DNA of 41,087 nt, from positions 1 to 41,087 of the forward strand of contig JAFODZ010000034.1 in NCBI GenBank assembly GCA_017380435.1, read 5' to 3'. Shown one piece after another: positions 16,487 to 25,920 of the stretch. The notes beneath the pieces were generated by a model. It saw nothing but the letters and a program-made list of their open reading frames with translations, was not told where the DNA came from and made no database searches. The stretch's first letter is position 1. Each line of letters opens with the position of its first letter. Source of the stretch: Oscillospiraceae bacterium. Lineage in GTDB: Bacteria > Bacillota > Clostridia > Oscillospirales > Oscillospiraceae. Both the position numbers and the translations under genes were made by a program.

Positions 16487-19309
16487 CGGAAGATACCGCT
16501 TTAAATACTGGCCGGTATAGCTTCTTTCCTCCTGAGCCACCTGTTCCGGCGTGCCGCAGGCTACCAAATAGCCGCCCTCGTCACCGCCGTCGGGGCCGAG
16601 ATCCAGGATATAGTCGGCAGTTTTGATCACATCCAGGTTGTGCTCAATCACCAAAACTGTATTTCCGGCATCCACCAGCTGCTGCAAAACTTCAATCAGC
16701 TTATGCACATCCGCTGCATGCAAGCCGGTAGTAGGCTCATCCAAGACATAAATGGTGCGGCCTGTGGAGGTTTTGGACAATTCTGTAGCCAGCTTCACCC
16801 GCTGGGCTTCGCCGCCGGACAAGGTGGTACTGGACTGTCCCAATTTTACATAGCCAAGACCAACCTCCACCAAAGTTTGGGCTTTTCTGCGAATCTTGGG
16901 AAGATTTTCAAAAAACTCCACCGCCTCTTCCGCCGTCATATCCAGTACTTGGGCAATGTTTTTCCCTTTATACTGAACCTCCAGCGTTTCACGGTTATAC
17001 CGCTGACCGCGGCACACCTCGCAAGGCACATATACATCCGCCAGAAAATGCATCTCGATCTTCACCAGACCGTCGCCGCTGCAGGCCTCGCACCGTCCGC
17101 CCTTTACATTGAAGGAGAATCGGCCTGGCCCGTAGCCACGCATTTTGGCGTCGGCAGTAGCTGCAAACAGATCCCGGATGTCATTAAACAGACCGGTATA
17201 GGTGGCCGGATTTGACCGAGGTGTGCGCCCGATGGGACTTTGGTCGATATCGATCACCTTGTCCAGATGCTCTATTCCCGTAATTTCCCGGCAAGCGCCG
17301 GGGCGCGTTCTGGCGCGGTTGAGCTTAGCCAGAAGCGTTTTATCCAAAACCTCGCCCACCAAGCTGGACTTGCCCGAACCGGATACGCCGGTGACACAGA
17401 CAAATGTCCCCAGAGGAATCTGCACATCAATATTTTTCAGATTATTTTCCGATGCCCCCACAATCTTCAAGGTTTTTCCGTTTCCGGCTCTGCGAGCTGA
17501 GGGAACGGGTATTTTTTTGAAGCCGGAAAGGTACTGCCCGGTTATGGAGCGGGGGTTTGCAATAATATCTTCCAGGCTGCCGGCCTGCACGATCTCACCG
17601 CCGTGGCTGCCTGCGCCGGGACCTACATCCACGATGAAATCCGCTGCCCGCATCGTATCCTCATCGTGCTCCACCACGATCAGGGTATTGCCGATGTCCC
17701 GCAGTTTAAAAAGGGTTTGCAGCAATTTATCGTTATCCCGCTGATGCAGGCCAATGGAGGGTTCGTCCAAAATATACAGCACGCCCATCAGCGAAGAACC
17801 GATCTGCGTTGCCAAACGGATGCGCTGACTTTCACCGCCGGACAAGGTGGATGCCGCCCGGGAAAGGGTCAAATACTGCAAGCCCACATTCTTTAAAAAC
17901 TGGAGTCTTGATTTGATCTCACGGACGATCTGCTCGGCAACGATAGCCATATTGCCGGTCAGCTCCAAAGATTCCATAAAATCAAGCTCCTGGCGGATGC
18001 TCATACGGCAAAAATCCATAATGCCGATGCCGCCCACCGTAACCGCCCGGGCAATAGGAGACAGACGATCACCATTACATTCGGTGCAGGGAGCGGTCGC
18101 CATACATTCTTCCAATTCTTTGCGCACCGCATCGGAGGGTGTTTCCCGAAATCTGCGGCTGATGTTATTCATTATGCCCTCAAAGGGCTGCTCCAGAACG
18201 CCCATACCGTTGCCCCGGTTGTAAGACATTCGAAGCTTCTCCCCTTTTGTGCCGTAAAGGATCACATCCAGCGCCTCTGCAGACAGCTTTTCCACCGGGT
18301 CTGTCAGAGAAAAATGGTATTTTTGTGCCAGCGCCTCAAAATACATCCGAAAAATGGAATCTGTGCGGGCACTGTTCCAGCCGGAAACCTGAATCGCTCC
18401 GTCAAATATGGATTTGCTCTTATCGGGAATCACCAGATCCACATCCGGTACAAGCTGGAATCCCAAACCGGTGCAGCTGGGACAAGCACCGGCAGGATTA
18501 TTAAAGGAGAACATACGCGGCTCCAGCTCCTGCAGGCTCACACCGCAGTCCTCACAGGCGTAATTCTGAGAAAAACTCAGCTCCTGGCCGGAATCCGGCA
18601 ATTCGATGGTAACAAGTCCCCCGGAATGGACGCAGGCAGTTTCAATGGAATCGGCCAAACGCCGGCGCTGATTCTGGCGAATCACTAAACGGTCAACCAC
18701 CAGCTCGATGGTATGCTTTTTGTTTTTTTCCAGAGCGATGGTCTCATTCAGATCGTACAAGATTCCATCTACCCGCACGCGGGTGAAGCCGGAGCGTCTG
18801 CTATCATCGAAGACTTTCACATGCTCGCCCTTTTTTCCTCGCACCACCGGCGACAGGACGAGAAATCTCGTTCCCTCGCCCAGCGCCTCGATGCGGTCAA
18901 CAATCTGATCCACCGTCTGACGGTTGATGATCTTTCCGCACTTAGGACAATGGGGTACGCCCACTCTGGCCCACAAAAGACGCAGGTAATCGTAAATCTC
19001 CGTAACTGTTCCCACCGTAGAACGGGGGTTCTTGGAGGTGGTTTTCTGGTCGATGGAAATCGCTGGGGACAGTCCCTCAATGGCGTCCACATCCGGCTTA
19101 TCCATCTGCCCCAAAAACTGCCGAGCATAGGAGCTCAGGCTCTCCACATACCGGCGCTGCCCCTCTGCATAAATGGTATCGAATGCAAGACTGGACTTAC
19201 CGGAACCGGAAAGACCCGTAAAGACCACAAGCTTATCTCTGGGGATAGTCAGATCCACATTTTTCAGATTATTCTCTCTCGCGCCCTGAATTTTGATGGA
19301 ATCGTTCAT
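16484..19309 (-). CDS. uvrA: excinuclease ABC subunit A
   Basis: Damage-sensing ATPase of nucleotide excision repair. The 941 residues carry two ABC modules: Walker [10 protein letters not shown] near residue 32 and [13 protein letters not shown] near 640; signatures [12 protein letters not shown] and [12 protein letters not shown]; and Walker [12 protein letters not shown] and [11 protein letters not shown]. Zinc-binding CxxC pairs are visible (CPKCGK; CEDCG...CPSC; CEAC...CEVC). The start is ATG at 19309 ([10 protein letters not shown]) with AGGAG upstream; the open frame extends further but through the promoter. It is monocistronic, convergent with the sensor-like gene and divergent from prs. 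No LexA box was seen. Confidence 0.97.
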   Translation of the reverse strand: MNDSIKIQGARENNLKNVDLTIPRDKLVVFTGLSGSGKSSLAFDTIYAEGQRRYVESLSSYARQFLGQMDKPDVDAIEGLSPAISIDQKTTSKNPRSTVGTVTEIYDYLRLLWARVGVPHCPKCGKIINRQTVDQIVDRIEALGEGTRFLVLSPVVRGKKGEHVKVFDDSRRSGFTRVRVDGILYDLNETIALEKNKKHTIELVVDRLVIRQNQRRRLADSIETACVHSGGLVTIELPDSGQELSFSQNYACEDCGVSLQELEPRMFSFNNPAGACPSCTGLGFQLVPDVDLVIPDKSKSIFDGAIQVSGWNSARTDSIFRMYFEALAQKYHFSLTDPVEKLSAEALDVILYGTKGEKLRMSYNRGNGMGVLEQPFEGIMNNISRRFRETPSDAVRKELEECMATAPCTECNGDRLSPIARAVTVGGIGIMDFCRMSIRQELDFMESLELTGNMAIVAEQIVREIKSRLQFLKNVGLQYLTLSRAASTLSGGESQRIRLATQIGSSLMGVLYILDEPSIGLHQRDNDKLLQTLFKLRDIGNTLIVVEHDEDTMRAADFIVDVGPGAGSHGGEIVQAGSLEDIIANPRSITGQYLSGFKKIPVPSARRAGNGKTLKIVGASENNLKNIDVQIPLGTFVCVTGVSGSGKSSLVGEVLDKTLLAKLNRARTRPGACREITGIEHLDKVIDIDQSPIGRTPRSNPATYTGLFNDIRDLFAATADAKMRGYGPGRFSFNVKGGRCEACSGDGLVKIEMHFLADVYVPCEVCRGQRYNRETLEVQYKGKNIAQVLDMTAEEAVEFFENLPKIRRKAQTLVEVGLGYVKLGQSSTTLSGGEAQRVKLATELSKTSTGRTIYVLDEPTTGLHAADVHKLIEVLQQLVDAGNTVLVIEHNLDVIKTADYILDLGPDGGDEGGYLVACGTPEQVAQEERSYTGQYLKRYLP

Positions 19310-19339
19310 ACGCAGCTCCTGTAAAAAAATTGTCACTAT

Positions 19340-19368
19340 ATTATACCACAGGCTTCTGTGTTCCTCAA
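19340..19368 (-). promoter_or_regulatory. uvrA promoter
   Basis: Minus strand TTGAGG (19368-19363), 17-base spacer, TATAAT (19345-19340), about 30 bases before the start. Confidence 0.75.
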
Positions 19369-19493
19369 GAAAAAGTTTTTGCAAAATCTTTTCTTTGGTC
19401 TGTTTTTTCCGTCGAATGCGGGGGTTTGCTGTTTTGGATAAATCTTTCGTGAAAATTCTTTTCTTTTTCGGTATTTTTTTCTGTTTATTTGTG

Positions 19494-19523
19494 TTGAATT
19501 ATTCCGACATTTTGTGTTATAAT
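19494..19523 (+). promoter_or_regulatory. prs promoter
   Basis: TTGAAT (19494-19499), 18-base spacer, TATAAT (19518-19523), about 60 bases upstream of prs. The rest of the AT-rich 19370-19490 stretch shows nothing recognisable. Confidence 0.65.
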
Positions 19524-19586
19524 CCAAAACGTAAAAATATGTTCGAAAGCAAATCATTTTTATGAATAAAGTGAGGTTTTTTAACT

Positions 19587-20552
19587 ATGATAGCATACGG
19601 AGAAAACATCAAAATCTTCAGCGGCAATTCCAACCCCGAATTCGCAGAAAATGTTTGTAAAGAGCTGGGCCTGCTTATGGGCAAAGGCACGATCAAGACC
19701 TTTGCCGATGGCGAAGCTTCCATTACCCTGGAAGAGACCGTCCGCGGCGCGGATGTGTTTCTGATCCAATCCACCTGCAAGCCGGTCAACGATCATCTGA
19801 TGGAGCTTTTGGTTATGATCGATGCCTGCCGCCGCGCTTCTGCCGGCCGGATCACTGCCGTGATCCCCTATTTCGGCTATGCCCGTCAGGATCGCAAAGC
19901 CAAGAGCCGTGATCCTATTTCTGCAAAATTGGTGGCCAATATGCTGACCGCTGCCGGCGCCAACCGGATTCTGACCATGGATCTGCACGCTGCACAGATT
20001 CAGGGCTTTTTCGACATTCCCGTGGATCATCTGCTGGGCAATCCCACTTTCGTTAAGTATTATTCCGAGAAATTCCCGGAAAGTCAGTTCAACCACGATG
20101 ATTTCGTTGTCGTATCTCCTGACGTTGGTTCTGTTGGCCGCGCTCGTGCCTTTGCTTCCAAGGTACATATGAGCCTTGCCATTGTGGATAAGCGCCGTCA
20201 GAAGGCCAATGAATGCGAAGTTATGAACGTGATCGGTGATGTGCAGGGTAAGACCTGCATCCTCTACGATGATATGGTAGATACCGCCGGTTCCCTTTGC
20301 AACGCTGCCAACGCCCTTGTGGAAGTCGGCGGAGCCAAGGCCGTTTATGCCTGCGCCACCCACGGCGTTCTTTCTGATGCTGCCTTTGATCGGATTGAGG
20401 ACAGCGTGATCACGGAGCTTGTCATTCACAACACCATTCCGCTTAACCGCAATACCCCCAGCGATAAGATCAAGCAGCTGGATATATCCTCTGTGTTTGC
20501 CCGGGCAATTTCTCACATTCACGGCGGCACTTCCATCGCTGACCTGTTCTAA
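19587..20552 (+). CDS. prs: ribose-phosphate pyrophosphokinase (PRPP synthetase)
   Basis: Makes PRPP from ribose 5-phosphate and ATP for nucleotide, histidine and tryptophan synthesis. The 321 residues match the family. Visible are the IFSGNSNPEFAENV N-terminus, FADGE in the flexible region (35-39), the YFGYARQDRK catalytic segment (about 94-103), a metal-site TMDLHAAQIQGFFD, and the PRPP loop LYDDMVDTAGS (about 228-238). ATG at 19587 has GTGAGG ten bases upstream. pth follows after three bases, so the two are co-transcribed; the prs-pth-mfd order is common in Firmicutes. Confidence 0.97.
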   Translation: MIAYGENIKIFSGNSNPEFAENVCKELGLLMGKGTIKTFADGEASITLEETVRGADVFLIQSTCKPVNDHLMELLVMIDACRRASAGRITAVIPYFGYARQDRKAKSRDPISAKLVANMLTAAGANRILTMDLHAAQIQGFFDIPVDHLLGNPTFVKYYSEKFPESQFNHDDFVVVSPDVGSVGRARAFASKVHMSLAIVDKRRQKANECEVMNVIGDVQGKTCILYDDMVDTAGSLCNAANALVEVGGAKAVYACATHGVLSDAAFDRIEDSVITELVIHNTIPLNRNTPSDKIKQLDISSVFARAISHIHGGTSIADLF

Positions 20553-20555
20553 GCT

Positions 20556-21149
20556 ATGTTTGGTAAATCAAAAGAAAGCTGGCTGATCGTCGGTCTTGGC
20601 AATCCCGGAAAAGAATATGCCGCCACCAAGCACAACTGCGGTTTTATGGCCATTGACCGGATCGCGCAAGAGCTGGGCTGCAAAATCGATAAGGGTAAAT
20701 TCCAGGGGCTTTACGGGCAGACCAATTTTCAGGGCAAAAAGCTCTATCTGCTCAAACCTCAGACCTATATGAACCTATCCGGCCGCAGCGTGCTGCAAAT
20801 GTCTGCCTACTACAACATTCCGCCGGAACGGATCATCGTCTTGTTCGATGATATTTCCTTAGAACCGGGCAGATTGCGTATCCGCGCTGATGGCAGCGCC
20901 GGCGGACACAACGGCATCAAATCCATCATTGCCGAATTGGGAAGTCAGAACTTCCCCCGGGTCAAAATCGGTGTGGGTGCAAAACCCCACAAGGATGCCG
21001 ACCTTGCCGACTGGGTACTCTCCGGTTTTACTGCATCGGAGCAAAAGGCTCTGGAGGTTTCCTTGAAAAATGCTGCCGACGGCGCACTTTGCATCATTGA
21101 GCGGGGCATCTACGAGGCAGCTAACCGTTTTAACGGTTCTCACCCATAA
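20556..21149 (+). CDS. pth: peptidyl-tRNA hydrolase
   Basis: Releases peptides from prematurely dropped peptidyl-tRNA so the tRNA can be recycled. It has 197 residues. VGLGNPGKEYAATKHNCG carries the catalytic His26; QTYMNLSGRSV, DDISLEPGRLRIRADG and GGHNGIKSI complete the family pattern. It starts three bases after the prs stop and has no clear ribosome site, so it is probably translated by coupling with prs. A GC-rich hairpin follows before mfd. Confidence 0.96.
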   Translation: MFGKSKESWLIVGLGNPGKEYAATKHNCGFMAIDRIAQELGCKIDKGKFQGLYGQTNFQGKKLYLLKPQTYMNLSGRSVLQMSAYYNIPPERIIVLFDDISLEPGRLRIRADGSAGGHNGIKSIIAELGSQNFPRVKIGVGAKPHKDADLADWVLSGFTASEQKALEVSLKNAADGALCIIERGIYEAANRFNGSHP

Positions 21150-21167
21150 AATATTGTCACTTTTTCA

Positions 21168-21196
21168 CGGAAAGGGGGTAGTCTTCCCCCTTTCCG
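21168..21196 (+). terminator. strong hairpin between pth and mfd
   Basis: Perfect 11-base arms CGGAAAGGGGG (21168-21178) and CCCCCTTTCCG (21186-21196). No T-run follows directly, so it may be an mRNA-stability or attenuating hairpin rather than a full terminator. Confidence 0.5.
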
Positions 21197-21236
21197 CGAA
21201 ATTGCGTGGAGCGATTTTTTCAAGAGGAGGATCATT

Positions 21237-24200
21237 ATGGACCAATTGCTTTCTGTTTTGAAGACTATGAAAGAATTTCAGCAGCTGCACCAAAGCGTCT
21301 GCGCCGGTTCCTGCGCCGCCGTTACCGGTGTCAGTCAAATATGCAGAAGCCATCTGATTGCCGGTCTTTACGCCCAAACCTCCAAGCCTATCACGGTCAT
21401 CTGCCAGGACGATGCTGCCGCCAAACGGCTGCAGCAGGATCTTGCAGCATTTTTAGCTGCGGAAGTTCCCGTTTTATGCAGCCGGGAGCTGACCCTTTAC
21501 GACAGCGCCGTCGTCTCCCGGGCATGGGAGCAAAAACGGCTGCGGCAGCTTTACGATCTTGCCCGCAGTGCTACCCGCCTGCAGATTATGACCTGGGACG
21601 CTCTCAGCCAGCGCACCATCCCCCGGGATGTCCTTCTAAAAAGTGCGCTGACTCTGCAATCCGGTGAGCAATACGAACTGGATACTCTGATCCAAACCCT
21701 TACCGACGCCGGTTACAGCCACTGCGCCATGGTGGAAGGACCGGGACAGTACGCCGTCCGCGGCGGCATCCTGGACATCTACTCCCCCGCCTGCGACAGT
21801 CCTGTGCGGGCAGAGTTCTTCGGCGACGAATTGGATACCATGGGGTATTTCGATCCCGCCAGTCAGCGGCGGACAGAAAACACCGACAGCTTCACCATTT
21901 TGCCCGTCGGTGAAACTCAGCCTCGGCTGCACCCGGAAGGGCTGGATGGCCTTTGCCGGGATATTGCCCGGCTGATCGCCACCCAAAAGCGCAGGAAAAA
22001 TATTCACGAGGCTCTGATCCAAACGCTGGAAAAAGACCTCCACAAGTATGAAAACAATTTGTCCAACCCGGCGTCCGACCGGTATATGGGCTTTATTTAC
22101 CCGGAATTTGCCACCGCCTTTGACTATATTCCCGAAGGCAGCATTGTGGTTCTTTGCGAGCAGGCCAATCTCCACCGCAGCGCCAAAACCCGGGTGCAGG
22201 ATATGGGGATGCAGCTGGACAGCATGCTGCAAGCCGGCATTTTGGCCGGTGAGCTTTGTGATTATGTGAGCCTGTGGGAGGATTTCTGCCATCAGCTGCA
22301 AGGCAGATCCGTAGTATATATGGATACCTTCGCCGGAGCGGCATACCCGGAGGAATGTCCTCCGAAGCTGTTGCTTCCCCTTTTGGCAAAGCAGCTTCCG
22401 GGCTACGGCGGCAATCTGGATACGGCCGCCGCGGATTTAGGGCATTATCAACAAATTGGGTTTTCCAGTCTGGTGCTGTGCGGCAGCCGCCACAGAGCGG
22501 AACTTCTGCAGGAGCTGCTCTTTTCCAAGAATATCAAAGCATCCATCGCCATTCCCTTGGTTCAGCTGCCCCAACCTGGTCAGATCTATCTGAGCGAGGG
22601 TTCTCTGCCTTTCGGCATGGAATATACCGATCTGCGGCTGGCTGTTTTATCGGAAGGTCAGCTCATCGCCAAGTCCCACAGTCCGAAAAAAGCGAAAAAA
22701 ACTGCCACCAACCGGCAAAAACTCAGCTCCTTTACGGATCTGTCCCCCGGCGATTTGGTGGTTCACGAAAACTATGGCATTGGTCGATTCGTTGCTATGG
22801 AGCAGATCCGCATTGACGGTGCTATCAAAGACTATGTCAAAATTGCCTACCAAGGCTCCGATACGCTGTTTGTGCCTGCCACCCAGCTGGATATGGTCAG
22901 CAAATATATCGGCAGCGGCGGCGAGGACGGAAATGTGCGGCTGAATAAAATCGGCACCGATGCCTGGCAAAAGACCAAGGCAAAAGCCAGAAAGGCCGCC
23001 AAGGATATGGCGGGCGAGCTGATTGCCCTCTATGCCGCCCGGAAACGGCAAGAAGGCTTTGCTTTTGGCGCAGATACGCCCTGGCAGAAGGAATTTGAGG
23101 ACAATTTCCCCTACCCGGAAACCGACGACCAGCTGCGCTGCATCAGTCAGATCAAAGCCGATATGGAATCCATCACGCCTATGGACCGGCTGCTTTGCGG
23201 CGATGTAGGCTTTGGCAAGACTGAAGTTGCTCTGCGGGCAGTTATGAAGGCCATTATGGACGGCAAGCAGGCTGCCATTTTGGTGCCCACCACCGTGCTT
23301 GCCCAGCAGCATTACCAAACCGCTGTGGCAAGATTCCGGGGATTCCCGGTGAATATCGATGTGCTCAGCCGTTTTCGCACCGCAAATCAGCAAAAAAAGA
23401 CCTTGCAGGATCTGCGGGCCGGTCAAGTGGATCTGATCATCGGCACCCACAAGCTGTTGCAAAAGACGGTGGAATTTAAGGATCTCGGCCTGCTGATCGT
23501 AGATGAGGAGCAGCGATTCGGCGTCAGCCACAAAGAACGGCTCAAGGAGATCTCCAAGGGTGTGGATGTGCTGACCCTCTCCGCCACTCCCATTCCCAGA
23601 ACCTTAAATATGGCCCTTTCGGGAATCCGGGATATGTCCACCATTGAAGTGCCTCCTGCAGACCGTTTCCCGGTGCAGACCTTTGTCACGGAGCATTCCA
23701 CCGCCATTTTGGACGATGCCATTCGTCGGGAGGTGGAGCGGGGCGGCCAGGTTTACTATCTGCACAACCGGGTAGAAACCATCGACCAATGCGCCGCTGC
23801 CCTCAAGCGCAGAATCCCCGGTCTTTCCGTGGCAGTCGCCCACGGAAAAATGAGCGAGGAGGCGCTGAGTGATGTGATGCAGGCAATGGCAGAGGGCGAG
23901 GTGCAGGTGCTTGTCTGCACCACCATCATCGAGACCGGCCTGGATATCCCCAATGTGAACACCTTGATTGTGGAAAACGCCGACCGTTTTGGATTAAGCC
24001 AATTGCATCAGCTTCGGGGACGGGTAGGCCGTTCCACCCGCCGTGCCTATGCGTACCTCACTTTCCGGCCAGATAAATCGCTGACAGAAATCGCGGAAAA
24101 GCGGCTGACTGCTATGCGGGACTTTGCGGAGTTTGGCTCCGGTTTTAAAATTGCAATGCGTGACCTAGAAATCCGTGGTGCAGGCAATCTGCTGGGTGCG

Positions 24201-24746
24201 GAACAATCCGGTCATATGATCAGCGTTGGCTACGATATGTATCTAAAGCTTTTGGACGAGGCCGTTTTGGAAGAAAAGGGCGAAAAGCCCAGCGAGCCGG
24301 ACTGCACCGCCGACCTCAATGTCACCGCAAATGTGGATAAGGATTATGTGGTTCGGGGCGAGGAACGGATGGACCTTTACCGCAGAATGGCCCATATCCG
24401 CAGCCAGGAGGATGCAGACGATCTGCTGGATGAAATTGTGGACCGCTATGGCGAACCACCCAAAGGCGTCATCAATTTGGTGGAAATTGCGCTTTTGCGA
24501 GCCAACGCCAGAAAAGTCGGGATCACCGATATTCGGCAAAAGGCCGGGGATGTGCTTTTTACCTTGCATACGCTGAATTTTGACGCGGTGGGGCAGCTTT
24601 GCGCCGACCCGGACTATAAAAAACGGGTCACCTTTGTTGCCAATGCCAAGCAGCCTACGCTGCGGCTGAAGCTCTCCACCGGTGTGGATAGTCTGAAGCA
24701 GTCTAAAATCTTCATTGAACACTACAGCAAGTATTTATCTGTATAA
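21237..24746 (+). CDS. mfd: transcription-repair coupling factor
   Basis: DNA translocase that displaces RNA polymerase stalled at lesions and recruits UvrA. The 1169 residues are a full-length Mfd. The N-terminal third is the UvrB-like module. The RNA-polymerase interaction domain is about 495-560 (LSPGDLVVHENYGIGRF). The RecG-like translocase follows, with Walker A LLCGDVGFGKTEVALRA near 655, the DEEQRFG box near 757, and the TRG-type region GLDIPNVNTLIVENADRFGLSQLHQLRGRVGR. The last ~150 residues are the TRCF C-terminal domain. ATG at 21237 has GAGGAGG before it. It works with the uvrA and uvrB products encoded in this window. Confidence 0.97.
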   Translation: MDQLLSVLKTMKEFQQLHQSVCAGSCAAVTGVSQICRSHLIAGLYAQTSKPITVICQDDAAAKRLQQDLAAFLAAEVPVLCSRELTLYDSAVVSRAWEQKRLRQLYDLARSATRLQIMTWDALSQRTIPRDVLLKSALTLQSGEQYELDTLIQTLTDAGYSHCAMVEGPGQYAVRGGILDIYSPACDSPVRAEFFGDELDTMGYFDPASQRRTENTDSFTILPVGETQPRLHPEGLDGLCRDIARLIATQKRRKNIHEALIQTLEKDLHKYENNLSNPASDRYMGFIYPEFATAFDYIPEGSIVVLCEQANLHRSAKTRVQDMGMQLDSMLQAGILAGELCDYVSLWEDFCHQLQGRSVVYMDTFAGAAYPEECPPKLLLPLLAKQLPGYGGNLDTAAADLGHYQQIGFSSLVLCGSRHRAELLQELLFSKNIKASIAIPLVQLPQPGQIYLSEGSLPFGMEYTDLRLAVLSEGQLIAKSHSPKKAKKTATNRQKLSSFTDLSPGDLVVHENYGIGRFVAMEQIRIDGAIKDYVKIAYQGSDTLFVPATQLDMVSKYIGSGGEDGNVRLNKIGTDAWQKTKAKARKAAKDMAGELIALYAARKRQEGFAFGADTPWQKEFEDNFPYPETDDQLRCISQIKADMESITPMDRLLCGDVGFGKTEVALRAVMKAIMDGKQAAILVPTTVLAQQHYQTAVARFRGFPVNIDVLSRFRTANQQKKTLQDLRAGQVDLIIGTHKLLQKTVEFKDLGLLIVDEEQRFGVSHKERLKEISKGVDVLTLSATPIPRTLNMALSGIRDMSTIEVPPADRFPVQTFVTEHSTAILDDAIRREVERGGQVYYLHNRVETIDQCAAALKRRIPGLSVAVAHGKMSEEALSDVMQAMAEGEVQVLVCTTIIETGLDIPNVNTLIVENADRFGLSQLHQLRGRVGRSTRRAYAYLTFRPDKSLTEIAEKRLTAMRDFAEFGSGFKIAMRDLEIRGAGNLLGAEQSGHMISVGYDMYLKLLDEAVLEEKGEKPSEPDCTADLNVTANVDKDYVVRGEERMDLYRRMAHIRSQEDADDLLDEIVDRYGEPPKGVINLVEIALLRANARKVGITDIRQKAGDVLFTLHTLNFDAVGQLCADPDYKKRVTFVANAKQPTLRLKLSTGVDSLKQSKIFIEHYSKYLSV

Positions 24747-24761
24747 AGCTGTCAGGCTATG

Positions 24762-24800
24762 TGTCATTCTGAGCGCAACGAAGTGGAGTCGAAGAATCTC
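24762..24800 (+). repeat. dispersed intergenic repeat (TGTCATTCTGAGCG type)
   Basis: The motif TGTCATTCTGAGCG, followed by GTCGAAGAATCTC, matches a short intergenic repeat that I recall as common in gut Firmicutes and Bacteroidetes genomes. Only one copy is present here. It marks the left edge of the gene-poor patch after mfd. Confidence 0.5.
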
Positions 24801-24887
24801 TTCCGACGGCGCTTTGCAGACAAATTGTACGGAGCAATGTACTGGGCATACCAGAAAATGGTAATACCTTGAAGATTTCAGAAACGC

Positions 24888-24916
24888 TTGACATCTTCGT
24901 CTAATTGTGGTAGAAT
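24888..24916 (+). promoter_or_regulatory. consensus promoter of an orphan small transcript
   Basis: TTGACA (24888-24893), 17-base spacer, TAGAAT (24911-24916): a perfect -35, optimal spacing and near-consensus -10. No gene starts downstream before a terminator. Confidence 0.75.
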
Positions 24917-24921
24917 AAGCG

Positions 24922-24999
24922 TGCAGGAAGAGATCCCCTGCCGCAAGATAACAAAACCGGGCATGGGGACCGCAAAGTCCCTATGCCCTTTTGTGTTTT
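24922..24999 (+). ncRNA. candidate small RNA, about 78 nt, unknown family
   Basis: The transcript expected from the promoter at 24888-24916 starts near 24922 and runs to an intrinsic terminator. It would fold as a 5' stem GCAGG (24923-24927) / CCTGC (24937-24941), an A-rich single-stranded linker (24942-24958), and the terminator stem. No ribosome site plus ORF fits inside. It does not match the 4.5S, 6S, tmRNA, T-box, purine, fluoride or preQ1 patterns I know. Expression is inferred only from the promoter and terminator. Confidence 0.5.
24959..24999 (+). terminator. intrinsic terminator of the candidate small RNA
   Basis: 12-base arms GGGCATGGGGAC / GTCCCTATGCCC with one G-T pair and a 6-base loop, followed by TTTTGTGTTTT. 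Confidence 0.8.
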
Positions 25000-25018
25000 A
25001 TACGGCACATAAGTCCAA

Positions 25019-25043
25019 AAGGCACAGAACCGTGCCCTGTCTT
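25019..25043 (-). repeat. REP-like sequence, copy 1
   Basis: Contains CAGAACCGT at 25025-25033 (ACGGTTCTG on the minus strand) inside the imperfect palindrome GGCACAGAACCGTGCC. It is followed by CAATCCAATTAA, which recurs next to copy 4. Confidence 0.45.
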
Positions 25044-25060
25044 TCAATCCAATTAAATAA

Positions 25061-25186
25061 GCCTCCCCTGTAGGGGAGGTGGGTGAGCATAGCGAACCCG
25101 GAGGGGTTTGCGGAGGTATCGCTGAACATTGGCAGCTTTGTTAACCCCTCAGTCAGCTTCGCTGACAGCTCCCCTACAGGGGAGCC
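25061..25186. mobile_element. MITE-like element with palindromic terminal inverted repeats
   Basis: The ends GCCTCCCCTGTAGGGGAG (25061-25078) and CTCCCCTACAGGGGAGCC (25169-25186) are inverted copies, differing only at the GGC/GCC tip, and each is itself a palindrome. The inside has more pairing, with AGGGGTT facing AACCCCT and GTCAGC-TTC-GCTGAC. No ORF and no clear target duplication. The ~126 bp size and structure fit non-autonomous elements seen in Clostridia; no transposase is in the window. Confidence 0.65.
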
Positions 25187-25272
25187 ACAAGATAGAGAGC
25201 CCTTCCCTGTCTTTCTGTCTTTAAAGTTTTTTAATGAATTTGTACAAAACTATGCAGGAGGAGTTGGAAAAT

Positions 25273-25854
25273 ATGCAACACCAGCGTGGGTCGAACTTAC
25301 AAAATAAACCCTACCATTGGCTTATAGTTATAATAATTTCCCTTGTAATACTAAATATTTTTCTGTTATGTATCATTTTTGAGCCGATCATAGATTTTCT
25401 TTTTGTCAACCCGGAAATTCACGATGGATTAAGCTATTATACATCCGAAGAATATAAAGAATATGATGATGCTCAAGTATTTGATGATTTTGTGGAATCC
25501 TTAAATCTCAATTCTGATTTATTGCCGGTTTATTTCTATCATATTGACAATTCCAAACATAATACTGTGTTGTATGGAAAAACAAGCGATATGTACGCTA
25601 TTGACTTTAAAGCAGAAAAAACTACATATGATGAAACCAAAAGCCGTTTACTGGAAGGATCAACTTATATAGAGAAGTTTCATGATTATAAGATATATTC
25701 TGTCAATCGTGAATTTGCAGATAGCAACAGCAGATTCCTTGCTTTTTGCGAGGAAACCGGTACTGTGCGCTGTATTCTTATACTAGACCGTAGAACAAAT
25801 GATAAATCCATCAAAAATTTTATGAATGGAGAAACAACATTACGTTTTAATTAA
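25273..25854 (+). CDS. single-span membrane protein, function unknown
   Basis: 193 residues, not recognised. A short polar N-terminus (HQRGSNLQNKPYHW) is followed by one hydrophobic span (about 16-40: LIVIIISLVILNIFLLCII) and a ~150-residue polar domain rich in Asp, Tyr and Ser, probably outside the membrane. I chose ATG at 25273 because GGAGGAG lies nine bases before it; an in-frame ATG at 25234 has no such site. Base composition is clearly more AT-rich than the housekeeping genes around it, and it sits between a MITE-like element and a REP-like sequence, which suggests recent acquisition. No promoter was identified. Confidence 0.6.
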   Translation: MQHQRGSNLQNKPYHWLIVIIISLVILNIFLLCIIFEPIIDFLFVNPEIHDGLSYYTSEEYKEYDDAQVFDDFVESLNLNSDLLPVYFYHIDNSKHNTVLYGKTSDMYAIDFKAEKTTYDETKSRLLEGSTYIEKFHDYKIYSVNREFADSNSRFLAFCEETGTVRCILILDRRTNDKSIKNFMNGETTLRFN

Positions 25855-25893
25855 AGGGGCACAGGGGACAGCAGAACCGTCCCCTTGTCTCTA
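25855..25893 (-). repeat. REP-like sequence, copy 2
   Basis: Hairpin GGGGAC (25864-25869) / GTCCCC (25879-25884) enclosing CAGAACCGT (25872-25880). Same family as copies 1, 3 and 4; copies 3 and 4 are on the opposite strand. It begins one base after the preceding stop codon. Confidence 0.6.
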
Positions 25894-25920
25894 AGATTTT
25901 TACCCTAAGAGGTTCATACA

